The notes below the pieces were generated by a model. The model made no database searches. It was not told the origin of the DNA and saw only the letters and a program-made list of their open reading frames with translations. Positions 23,007 through 32,868 of a DNA stretch of 64,000 nt are shown piece by piece. Numbering within the stretch: position 1 is the stretch's first letter; each line of letters begins with the position of its first letter. Position numbers and translations under genes: made by a program. Origin of the DNA: Dermatemys mawii (Eukaryota; Chordata; Testudines; Dermatemydidae); contig ML677364.1 of assembly GCA_007922305.1 (NCBI GenBank), positions 22,675,326 to 22,739,325 on the forward strand, given 5' to 3'.

Positions 23007-23783
23007 AGGCCTGAGGGCCACATCGGGGTTGCAAAACTCTGTGGAGAGCCAGGTAGGGAAGGCCGTGCCTCCCCAAACAACCTGGCCCCCGCCCTTATCT
23101 GCCCCCTCCCACTTCCTGCCCCAGTTGTCCCCCTCAGAATCCCCAACCCATCCACCCCTCCTTGCTCCTTGTCCCCTGACAACCCCCTTCTGGGACCCCT
23201 TGCCCCAATCACCTCCCCGGGACCCTAACCCCTATCCAACACCCCCATCCCCTGACTGCCCCCTTCAGAATCCCTGACCCATCCAACGCCCCCGCCGCTC
23301 CTTGTCCTCTAACCACCCCCGCCCGAGACCCCCTGCCGACTGTAATGACTCCCATCCCCTATCCAACCCCTCTGCTCCCTGTCCCCTGATTGCACCAACC
23401 GCTATCCACACCCCTGTCCCCTGACAGGACCCCCAGGACTCCTATGTTTATCTACCCCCTGGCCCCTTCCCAATCTGCTGACTGCCCCTTGGGCCCCTCT
23501 GCCCCTTATTCAACTCCCTGGCCCCCGCCTCCTTACTATGCTGCTCAGAGCAGTGTGTCTGGCAGCAGCCTCCTGATCAGAGCCAGACATGCTGCCGCCC
23601 TGATCCACAGGAGCGTGCCGCCCCACCCCACCACAGCGCTACTTGTGCGGCGTGCTAAGGCTCCGGGGGAGCGGGGAAGGCAGGAGAGGGTCTTGGGGGA
23701 GCCCCCACAGCTGTATCTCAGGGGCCGGGCAGGAAGGGCCTGTGTGCCTGATGTGGCCTGCGGGCCGTAGTTTGCTCACCCCG
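23007..23783. mobile_element. hAT-type element, GC-rich interior
   Basis: The left end 'ggcctgagggccacatcggg' and reversed right end 'ggggtgagcaaactacggcc' then 'cgcaggccacatca' match the common hAT terminus, with the outer few bases of the left end lost. The flanks 'tctatacc' and 'cctatacc' agree at 7 of 8 positions. The interior is a run of C-rich imperfect repeats ('ccctgactgcccccttcag' units). Confidence 0.65.
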
Positions 23784-24692
23784 ACCTATACCTATGCCTT
23801 TCCTCAGCCCCCATGTACCTCTGTTTCTCAGGCCATGCCAAAGCACCTGATCCCTTCTATTTTTAACAGTCCTTACCCAACACCCTAGCACCCTTGTGTG
23901 TCTATTCCTCCCCCCACTGAACACAATCACCTTTGTAAATCTAATCCCTGGCTCTGTAACCCTGACCCCCTCTTGGCAGCCTACTCAGGGTCAATTGAAC
24001 CAATCTATCTCTGGAAGTCCTGCTCCTATATGGTAATGACCCAGTCATAAATGCAAGGTCAGAGTGGGGTCAGGAGACCCCATCCCAGCCCATCTTTCCA
24101 AGCGGGCCCTGCATGCTGTGCAGTGCTCCAAACATGCTGTGACTGCTGCCACCAACCCAAAAATCTAAAACACAGAAATGAGCTGTGGTTTCCAGAGAAC
24201 GTCTCGTAATGCACCCCTCTATCCCCACATTATAGATAGGCAATGTGTCTTTCCTCTCTACACAACATTAAGACTATGAGGAAACCATAGAGATACTGTT
24301 GTATTCCAAATAAATGTTTTTAATATGTATACATTGTTGCTCCATACTATAAGCACTTAGTAACTTCTGCAGTAGAAGACAGGGAGGCCCACTACATGGC
24401 TTCCCAACTATTTAAAGGGGTATTTCCCAATTCCTACACCTTACAGGTATTCCGTGTTGCACTACTATATTATGCAAGATGCATCATGCCAGGAATTCCC
24501 ACTGACCCACCTAGCAGTGTGCCAGTGTGCCGCCAGACATATGGAGACATCTCTGCTGAATCTTTAGGATATCGAAGGCTCTCTCATTATTACTGGCCAA
24601 GTGGTTTAGCGGGCATGACAATAATGGGTTTTGGCTTCAGTCTGAGGGTTGACAATGGCATCATGAACCATGATTGTGTGGGATATTGTCCA
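23784..24692. other. Intergenic, no recognised gene
   Basis: Nothing coding is recognised. An AATAAA occurs near 24308, but there is no gene body to which it could belong. Confidence 0.4.
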
Positions 24693-24980
24693 CAGGTACC
24701 AACTTTCAGCTTCCCTGGGGGTGCTTCAGTCCTGCTCTGCCCCAGGCCCCACCCTTGCTCCGTCTCTTCCTGGCCCACTCCTCCCCTCCCCAGCGCCTTC
24801 CACCTGCTACCAAATAGCTAATTGGTGGTGGACAGTAGGTGCTGGGGTGGAGGGGGGAGAGGAAGGAACTGATTGGTGAGCCCCACTGAACAGCTGATTG
24901 GTTGAGGGCTGGTGGGTGCTGAGCCCTGCTTTTTTCTATGGGTGCTCCAGCCTCAGAGCTCCCATGGAGTTGGTGCCTAT
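24693..24980. mobile_element. Non-autonomous DNA transposon (family A), short copy
   Basis: The left end 'aggtaccaactttcagcttc' and the reversed right end 'taggcaccaactccatggga' are terminal inverted repeats related to the element at 8567-9185, including the internal phrase 'gggtgctccagcc'. Confidence 0.6.
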
Positions 24981-24989
24981 GATATTTTC

Positions 24990-25870
24990 TGTCTCCTGCG
25001 AAGGAAACATGTGAAGCAAGGGGAAAGAACCCATATCATTATGCATGTCTTGCAATGTCGTGAAGGGCAGTGGGCTGGGATGGGTGTGGCAGGCATTGTT
25101 TAAGTTAGGATGAGGGATGCCCATATGAGAGTGCTTGGTCTCAGAAAGAAGGGGTGATGCTCTGTGTGTGGGGGGGATGATGACGAGGGTGTGTGTGAAT
25201 TTCCTATCTAGCAGCCACCCTGCTGGGAACTCGTTTTTGATGAAGTGCCCTGAGAGTCCTGACATTGTCCAGATGTGAGAGTCATGGCAGGATCCAGGCC
25301 ATGGTATTCGTGAACAGGAGCTGTGCATTGCAGACAGCCGTCACGTTGTATATCTACTGATGTAAGCATATACATCTGTGCTCAGTTTCTTTGTGGTGAC
25401 ATAAGTGCCATCCTGAACTCTGAGTGCAGATGGGAAATGCAGGGACAAACCTATCAAATGCCCACATATTCCTCTGATGCGTTTGTCTATGCATTGGGAA
25501 ACTGACATAGCCAACTGGTGCACCCTGTAGGAGGCAGTGGACTGGGTTATTCCTGTGGTCTGGCCTATGAGTCTCTGGAATGATCCAGTAGCCAGAATAC
25601 CTGAGGCAGGGATGACCCTGATGGGCTCTAGGAGTGCCTGGCTCCATTGCAGGATGGTGTAGAAATAGTTGTTGGGCAATTTGCAGAGGTCATGGATGGA
25701 CTTCTGGGTCAGCCTATATCTTAGTATGCAGACTTGCTCAGGTAGCTCAAGGAAGCTGCTGGGAGGCTGGGAAATGTGGTGGTGTGGGTATGGGTATCTC
25801 CATGCCCCCTTAATTCAGCACTGGTCTCCATTTGCACTCTCCCCTTCATCTCTATTAGGAATAGTACTGT
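24990..25870 (-). pseudogene. PIF/Harbinger-like transposase relic
   Basis: The antisense strand carries broken readings of a Harbinger-type transposase. The N-terminal part (about 25590-25500) reads GSFQRLIGQTTGITQSTASY, matching the helix-turn-helix of the family ('G.SQSTVSR'). Next comes HLIGLSLHFPSALRVQDGTYV, a decayed counterpart of the 'GFP...GAIDGTHV' catalytic region. Further on are SCHDSHIW and GLSGHFIKNEFPAGWLLD, recalling 'SCHDSFIW...G.WLLGDSGYPL'. Several frame changes and stops separate these pieces, so it is inactive. Assigning single catalytic residues would need alignment. Confidence 0.65.
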
Positions 25871-26629
25871 GTAGCTGTTCCAAATGATTTTCTGCTCTCC
25901 AGCCTCTCTGCCTGAACCCAGCAGCCCTTCTTACTTCCTCTTCCATCCACTGGAGACCCTCCCTGCTTGCTAGCTCTGACCCAGCCCTTTTTCCACTTCC
26001 TGAGAATGCCCTCCCAGCTTCCTGGCCTTATCTGGCTGGGGTCCATCTTCCCCACCTTATCTGATTACCTGAGTGTTCCCTACACTCTTCCCCTGCTGTG
26101 TCCCACTACCCCCCTCGTCACCTAACCCAATCCCCATCCCTGAGCAACTTTGTCAAACTCAAAAATGTCTCCTCACACATGCCTATTTCTCTGGGTCATG
26201 CCAATAACTCTCACATCCACACTGAAGTTCCTTTCCACCCTGAAATTCCTTCCCAGCTCTCCCTGATGCAGGCCATGGCAGGTGTCAGGTTTGATCCCTC
26301 CATGCCTACAGTGAGACAGGTATGCAGCCACCTAGGCCAACGAGGCACTTAGGGGATTCTCTTTCAGCTAGGGGCCTGAAAAGTGGCATTTGTGCAGATG
26401 TTCTGATGGTTCAGGCTGGGACTGCACCTTGGTATAAGCCCTAGATCCAATGGCCATGGCCCTTGCCACGGGGTAGTTGTCCTTTGAAATGTCAATAGAT
26501 ACTGACAGGTGGGAAAATAGGTGTGATGGGGACTTTGGTGTTGCTCTGAAAATGTCAATGGTGCTTAAGCAGTTGACTTAGGCACCTATCTGCATCTTTA
26601 AGTGCCTAAATACTTTTATACATCTGGCC
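25871..26629. other. Intergenic, no recognised gene
   Basis: Pyrimidine-rich, possibly part of the adjacent Harbinger-like element; no boundaries or open frames of interest. Confidence 0.35.
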
Positions 26630-26905
26630 CTGTGCCTACATGCTAAAGTTTTACCAGTTAAACCAGTATAGTTGTACTGGTACGGTTATACTAGTTTAAC
26701 CCTCTGTGGGCAAATTTTATTCTGAAATATGGGTGGCTTTTTTAAAAATTTAGTTTAAACTGCTTCCCAAATGATGTAAGCTAAAACTGGCCATCTCATA
26801 CTGGAATGTGTCCATCCTGGGACTTATGTACATATAACTATATTGGTTTAATTTCATATAATAGTTTATACTAGTATAACTTTCCTGTGTAGACAAGCCC
26901 TGAGT
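26630..26905. repeat. Foldback MITE
   Basis: An AT-rich element with inverted segments around 'ccagtatagttgtactggta' and 'agtttatactagtataactt'. It ends near 'ctgtgtagacaagccctgag', a terminus type shared by several elements here (for example 29110-29370). Confidence 0.55.
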
Positions 26906-26924
26906 AAGTCACTTACACTGAGGC

Positions 26925-28950
26925 CATGTCTACCCTACAAAATTATGCTGACCTCAGTTATGTTGACATACAGCCACCACAGTTATTACATCACTTGTAC
27001 ATTTCAACACTTTGCACCTTGTGTTGGCAGTTCATGTCCTCACCAGGAATTCTTATATCAGTGCAGAGAGGAGTGCACTGTGGGTAGGTGTTCCACTGTT
27101 CAACTTGCTGTTTTGGAAAGTTTTTGCAATGCCTGATGGGAGACTCAAGCAAGTTGCACGGGGGTAACTGAAAGCATGAAGTCAATTTTCCATAACACAG
27201 TGTTTTCCATCCCATACTTTCATCTGTCTCCCATAGTATATCGCACCTTCTTTTCTAAATCTGCACAAACCTGTGTGTCCCTCCCCACTGTTTGCCATTT
27301 CTGACATAAGCATGGAGCCTGCACAGCTCTGCACTATCATCATGTGTGCTGCAAGCACAGGGTGCATGATACTCCAGTATTTGCAGAGCCACAAGAGGAC
27401 CTGTGGGGAATATGACAATTCCTTGGAGGCAAGTTTGCTGTGACACACAGAAACAAATAATTCAAGGTTGTTAGTGGCATTTATGAAGCAGCTGGAGATG
27501 GAGTGCTGGTTCTAGGCCCAGGAAACAAGCACTAACTTGGTGGGATGGCATTGTCATGTGGGTTTGGGATAAGGAGCAGAGGCTGCAGAACTTTTGGCTG
27601 TGCAAGACCACATTCCTGCCAAACTTGCCCCAGCCCTCTGGCAAAGGGACACCAAAATGAGAGTGTATTCATGATGGAAACTGAAACTTAAGATACTGAA
27701 CTCACTTCCCTCATTCCTTAAAGGTTGCAAGCACCACATTTTCACTTCTGCTTGGCATTGACAGAACACGGGGTAGGGATGAGAGGGAGGGGAGTGAACT
27801 GTTGGGAAAATGAGGGTGTAATAGCTTGCTGGCATAACTAGGGTTGTATAAGGAAACCTACAGCAGAGAACTGCAGAGTTACCTCCATGAAAGTTTAATC
27901 TAGAATCCTATGGAGGATTCATAGGACATCCTGGTCCACATAAACAAACTGCTCTGCGTGGCCCCCTCTGCCTAACTCTAGAGGGGAATGAAAAGCAGAT
28001 AGCAACTTCACTTCTCTTAATTTTTTCACTACCTTTTCTAGCACAAGTAAAAGAGTAAATTAACAGATGTATTGTACTACTTTGGGGTTCCATCTATGTA
28101 ATTTCAAAGCAAACTACATACTTATCAGAGGTTCCTTCCCCTGCCATGTTCCCTTGGTGGGACTGGCTGGACGGCAGCAACATCAAAAACATGTTTTAGT
28201 TCGCTGCACGATTGGATTTGCTTGGTTACCTGTCTCCCGTACTCCTCCTCCTCTTCTTCCCTACTCAAGGCAGGGGACTATGATTTGGACTCCTCGGAAG
28301 TACTCATGGTGCTATTGGATGTGGTGGTGGGGTCTCTGATGAGGATAACTGGCAATTCTATGTAAAAGCAGCTGGTCTGCAGCTCAGCATTGGATTGATT
28401 GTTGACATTCCTGGCCTTCTCATATGCTTCACAGCTCCTGGGCTTTCATGCAGCACTGCTGCTGGTCCCTGTTATACCCCTTCTCTTGAATCCCCTGAGC
28501 AATCTGATCATAAATGTCTACGTGTCTACTATCGGATTGGAGCTGTGTCTGCACAACCTCTTCTCCCCACAGGCCCAGGAGAGCCAATATGTCATATGTA
28601 CCCCAGGCAGGAGCACATCTGCAATGTGTGTGTGGCATGGTCAGCTGGGCAACCTGCACTCAACAATGCAAAGTTGCTACATTTACTCACCAAGCCGGGC
28701 AATTAGAAGAAGAAATTTCAAAAATTTGTGAGGCTTTAAAGGGACAAGATGGCTTTCTGTTTCCTGACCCCTGAGCCCCTAGCGGAATTCACAACAGTGT
28801 CCAGAGCTGTCAGTGTGGGGCATTGTGGGACAGCTCCTAGAGGCCAGTAACAGTTGACATAAGTAACACAGTATCTACTCTATCACTGTGTTGACCTGAT
28901 TACATTGACCATGACCTCAGCTGCTCGGGAAAGTGTAGACCGATCACAGG
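26925..28950 (-). mobile_element. PIF/Harbinger-like element, about 2 kb
   Basis: The left terminus 'ggccatgtctaccctacaaa' and reversed right terminus 'ggcctgtgatcggtctacac' are diverged inverted repeats; shared inner pieces ('gctga' followed by 'gttgac' or 'gtcaat') support pairing. The interior encodes the Myb-like reading at 28429-28659 on the minus strand. The rest has no intact frame. The edges are approximate. Confidence 0.5.
28429..28659 (-). pseudogene. Myb/SANT-like (trihelix) Harbinger partner relic
   Basis: The antisense reading contains ILALLGLWGEEVVQTQLQSD, followed by SRHVDIYDQIAQGIQEKGYN and QQCCMKAQEL. This follows the Myb/SANT-like DNA-binding domain that accompanies PIF/Harbinger transposases ('...L..IWGEE.VQ..L..S.RN.DIY..I...M.E.GY.R...QCR.K.K.L'). 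The first helix Trp and the conserved 'QCR' Arg are altered, and nothing before it looks like an intact start, so this is a decayed copy. In live elements the protein helps the transposase bind DNA. Confidence 0.7.
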
Positions 28951-29109
28951 CCATTTGACCATTGTGTCACCTACTCCTGCTCAGAGTAGGTCTAGATGAC
29001 TTTACCACCTATATTACAGTTTTCACTATTGCTAACATCCGTGCTAGAGCAATGGTGACAGACCTGTCTAAATGTTTAAGTTTCTCTGTTTTTAGGTCCT
29101 GTCAATACT

Positions 29110-29370
29110 TTAGGTATGGCCTACATTAGAAAATTAAGTTGGTTTAACTACGTTGATCAGGGATGTGAAAAATTCACACCCCAGAGCAGCATAGTTAAGA
29201 TGACCTAAGTCCCTGTGTAGACAGAGCTAGGTTGATGGAAGAATTATTTCATCGACATAGCTACTGCCCTTTGAGGAGGTGGATTACCTATGCTGATGGA
29301 AGAACCACTCCCGTCCGTGTAGGTATTATCTACATTGAAGCACTACAGACAAGCCTGTAGTATAATTTTG
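29110..29370. repeat. Foldback MITE
   Basis: From 'aggtatggcctacattagaa' through 'aagttggtttaactacgttg' and 'ccctgtgtagacagagctag' to 'gaagcactacagacaagcct'. It has the phrase structure of reptilian MITEs with CTACA termini. Target duplication is not clear. Confidence 0.5.
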
Positions 29371-29374
29371 ATAG

Positions 29375-30480
29375 AGTTAGTGGCCTAGTGGATGGGGGTA
29401 AGCAATAGATATGATATAGCCTAATTTTAATAAGTGTCTTAACACAATCCCACGACATTGTCATAACCAAAGTAGGGAAATGTGGTCTATATGAAACTGC
29501 TATAAAGTGGATGCACGTCTTGTTGAAAAACCATACTCAAAGAATGGTTATCAATGGTTTGTTGTCAAACTGGGAGGACCATGTATATTTCTTGAGGTCC
29601 CACAAGGATCTGTCCTGGGTCCCATACCATTCAATAATTTTATTAATGATTTGGATAATGGATAGTGGAGAGTATGTAGTAGTTGTAGATAACACCAAGC
29701 TAGGAGGAGATGCAGGCACTTTGGAGGAAAGGATTTAAATTCAAAATGACTGACAAATTAGAGAACTGGTCTGAAATCAACAAGATGAAATTCAACACAG
29801 ACAAGTGCAAAGTGCTTCACTGACTAAGGAAAAATCAAATGCACAACTACAAAATGGGGAATAACTAGCTAGGCAGTAGTGTTACTGAAAATGATTTGGG
29901 GCTTACAATGGATCACAAATTGAATATGAGTCAACCATGTGATGCAGCTGCAAAAAAAAAAAAGGCTAATATCATTCTGAGATGTAAACAGGAATATTGA
30001 ATGTAAGACAAGATATGTAATTTTCCTATTCTGCCTGGCAGTGATGAGGGCTCAGCTGGAGTACCGTGTCCAGTTCTGGATGACATGCTTCAAGAAAGAG
30101 GAACAAATTGGAGTGTCCCAGAGGAGAACAGCAAAAATGATAAAAGGTTTAGAAAATATGACCTATGAGGAAAGGTTAAAAAATCTGGGCATGTTTAGTC
30201 TTGAGAAAAGAAGCCTGAGGGGGGACATGATAACAGTGTTCACATATATTAAGGGCTGTTATAAAGAGGATGATGATCAATTGTTCTCCATGTCCACTGA
30301 AGTAATGGGCTTAATTTGCAGCAAGGGTTTAAGAATAACTTTCTAATGCTAAGGATAGTTAAGCATTGGAATAGGCTTCCATGGGAGGTTGTGAAACCTG
30401 TCAGTGGAGGGTTTTAAGAATAAGTAAGTTAGCCAAACACATATCAGGGATGGTGTGAATTTACTTGGTCCTGCCTCAGC
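29375..30480 (+). mobile_element. CR1 retroposon remnant (ORF2 3' part)
   Basis: Translated pieces in changing frames show the C-terminal reverse transcriptase of CR1. Examples are GGPCIFLEVPQGSVLGP in pieces, then NDLDNG, then the downstream LEYRVQFW, RRTAKMIKGLENMTYEERL and LGMFSLEKRSLRGDMITVF. Frame changes, stops and an A-run at about 29952-29963 show it is dead. It is older than the CR1 tail at 19570. Confidence 0.88.
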
Positions 30481-30499
30481 ACCGGAGTTTGGCCTTGCT

Positions 30500-30957
30500 A
30501 GGGTTGCCTGGGGTTCAGTTTTTGATGGGAAAGTCGGATTTTAAGAGGACCTGTGCAGTCTCTGATCAGGAGTATTGACTGGACACCAAAAGTCCAGTCA
30601 CCGCAAATCTGTTGTGCCTCTGCTCCCACCAGCCCGAGATCCCTTTAGCCCCCGAGTGCTGGCCCCAGAACCAAGGAGGGGCAGAGCTGGAGGCACTTCA
30701 GTCGCTAGTCCCCTCCCAGCCTGGCTGAAGAGGACACCTTCTCCTGTACGGGCTGCTCCCCGGGGCCTGGTCAGACATACCTCCAGGAACCTCCCACGGC
30801 TGCAGGAAGCTCCCCGAGAACTCTTTGCCTCCAGCTGCTACTGGAGGGAGCAGGAGAGACAGGGCCCCCTCTTCAGCCTCCTTCTTCTCTTCATGGTAAG
30901 TTGAGCCGGGGGGAGGGGCGCTCGGTTTTGAGACATTGGGACTTTGGCCACCCTAGG
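30500..30957. repeat. Probable MITE with TA flanks
   Basis: The left edge 'ta gggttgcctggggttcag' and right edge 'ggccaccc ta' are diverged inverted termini like those of the small MITE at 10667. The interior holds 'actggacaccaaaagtccag', a short perfect-arm hairpin typical of this repeat. Confidence 0.5.
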
Positions 30958-30959
30958 CC

Positions 30960-31680
30960 TGGCTGAGTCCTCCACGTCCCTTGCCGCTCCAGGAGTCTGG
31001 CCGCCAGGGACCCCGTTCAGTGGCACTGGCCCCGGTGAGAATAGCGACTGTGCTTGAGACAAAGCCTGCACGGCCACGGCCAGTCGAGTCAGGGGGCCCC
31101 GGCCTGGCCGATACTCGGAGTGGAGCCCGGGCCTCAGTTTCCCCAGCTGGCCGTGGGGTGCTAACCCCGCTCTCCCAGGCAGCCTGCCGTGTTAATCGGG
31201 GAGTGTCTGTGAAGCGGCTGAGGCCGGGCCCAGGCCGGGCTCCTTTCCACGGGCGAGGGCTCCGCGCAGCAGAGCGCGGCCGGTCCCGGGTGCCCACGGA
31301 CTGCAGGTCCCGCCTGAGCCGCCGCCCGGAGCTGGGCGGGCAGCAGCGCTCTGGTAACGCCGGGAGGCCGACGGCGGAGCTTTGCCGCCCCCTTACAGGC
31401 GGCTCCTTCCCGGCTGGCAACCCCAGAGGCTGCTCCTCCGCAGGCGCTTGGTGCTCGGCCCCCCGGGCGCCGCTCCCTGCCCGGGCGCCTCTGCTGTTCC
31501 CGGGGCGCTTCCCCTCCTCTGCCCGGCTCCCGCCGCGCTCCGGCCCGCGGGCGAAGCGCGTCTCCCCGCTCAGGGCGGGCGTCTTGTCCGCCGCGCTCCG
31601 CTCCGAGGCGCTGCCACCGCGGGACCGGTAAGAGAGCCGGCTCCAGGCTGGGGCAGGGGGGCGGGTGAACCGCTTTGGTG
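30960..31680 (+). promoter_or_regulatory. CpG-rich block, likely IL18R1 promoter/first exon
   Basis: This is by far the most CpG-dense stretch in the window, with many CG dinucleotides in runs such as 'gccgacggcggagc' and 'cgccgcgctccg' in an otherwise AT-rich, CpG-poor region. It lies on the 5' side of IL18R1 and ends with a strong donor, 'gggaccg|gtaagag' at 31627/31628. I infer a TATA-less promoter with a non-coding first exon spliced to 32784. No TATA box is evident. Confidence 0.65.
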
Positions 31681-32783
31681 CTGAATAGGCAGCGCTGAAC
31701 CTACAGGGTCGCTAGGGGAATCCCCCCACCCCCACACACTGTTCCAAGGCCGGGCTGAGCCAAAACCACCCCAACTTCTTCAGCGAGTTGGTGGCCAGAG
31801 CCCAGAACTAGTCCGTCCTGCAGCCCCCCGCCCTCGCCAGCAAGGCGGAACATGTCCCACATTCAGGCGTGAGCGTGCCCGGGGGGTAGGGAGAGGGACT
31901 GGGTAACGTCGCCTCACCTGGCTGTAGAGGTACGTATTGTTCTGAGTACACATAGTATTTACATTTGGAAAGCACACCAGGACAATATTGGAACCGATCC
32001 TATTATTTATATGGGCTGGCTACCCTGGGTTGTCCCACTGAAGAGGCTCCGCTCCAGACTTATTTAATAATGTTCGACGCTTGCTTTTACTGGTGTACAT
32101 GTCAATACATGGTGCAAAGCAGTGAACTCATGCCTGCTCCGCCCTCAAGTAGCGCACAAGGCAATTTAAAATAAAGTATACCTGTGTGGAAGTGGCATGT
32201 TGAGATAAAATCTAATATGAAGAAAACTGAAGACAGCTGGCGTGCTTCCTGGTTTGCCAACAGATTTTTGTATTTTTAGCTAGAACTACAGATGTGTCCA
32301 AACTATGGGCTCGATCTTATCTTGGTTGAAGTCATTCGCAAAATTTCCGTTGACTTTAATGGTCCAATCCTGCAAACACCATAGTCAGGATGGAAAGCCT
32401 TAGTGCCCAATAATTAAGGTTTGCAAGATCAGATCTTCAGTTTGGATGCATCTGTAGCTGGAATGAGCAGCATTTTATAATGTATTGTACTTAATCAGAT
32501 ATGAGTAAAAAAGAAATGACAAAATCTAACATGAAATATAAATAGTTGAAAGAAAACCAACCGTTCTCTCCAACTGCCAGTAAAATCCTGGATTATGACC
32601 TTATACATGTAAATAAGATTTGATGATGATAAAATTTCCAGTGGAAATCTTCACTACACATTTGTTATATTACTCATGAACTTAGTTTTAGGCAAATGTG
32701 TTGTATATGTGATAGATCATTTATATTTGTTTTTCTTCCAATGCGCTATCAGTTAAACAAAGAACACTTCCCTTTTTTTCCAG
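31628..32783 (+). other. Putative IL18R1 5' intron
   Basis: From the donor at 31628 to the acceptor ccctttttttccag at 32783. No exon or repeat of note is recognised, and the link to the first exon is inferred. Confidence 0.5.
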
Positions 32784-32868
32784 AGAAGAAGCTACAAGTA
32801 AGTCAAGAAAATGGCTTTTGAAAGTCTGATTATTCCATTTTTAATGTTCCTCAGCAGAGCTACAACTG
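32784..32868 (+). CDS. IL18R1: IL18R1 coding exon 1 (signal peptide)
   Basis: After a strong polypyrimidine acceptor, 27 bases of 5' UTR precede ATG at 32811 in a favourable context (aagaaaATGG). The coding part spells [19 protein letters not shown], a short hydrophobic signal peptide, and leaves one base of the next codon at the donor g|gtaagc. This start is chosen because it gives a signal peptide directly followed in phase by the first Ig exon. Confidence 0.85.

Noticed and set aside
22879..23277. Proline-rich open frame of 132 codons
   Set aside because: It is the C-rich tandem interior of a hAT element and has no domain or conserved start.
30981..31631. 216-codon open frame in the GC-rich block
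   Set aside because: Explained by the low stop-codon frequency in GC-rich DNA; composition is Pro/Arg/Gly-rich with no domain, and similar frames open on the opposite strand.
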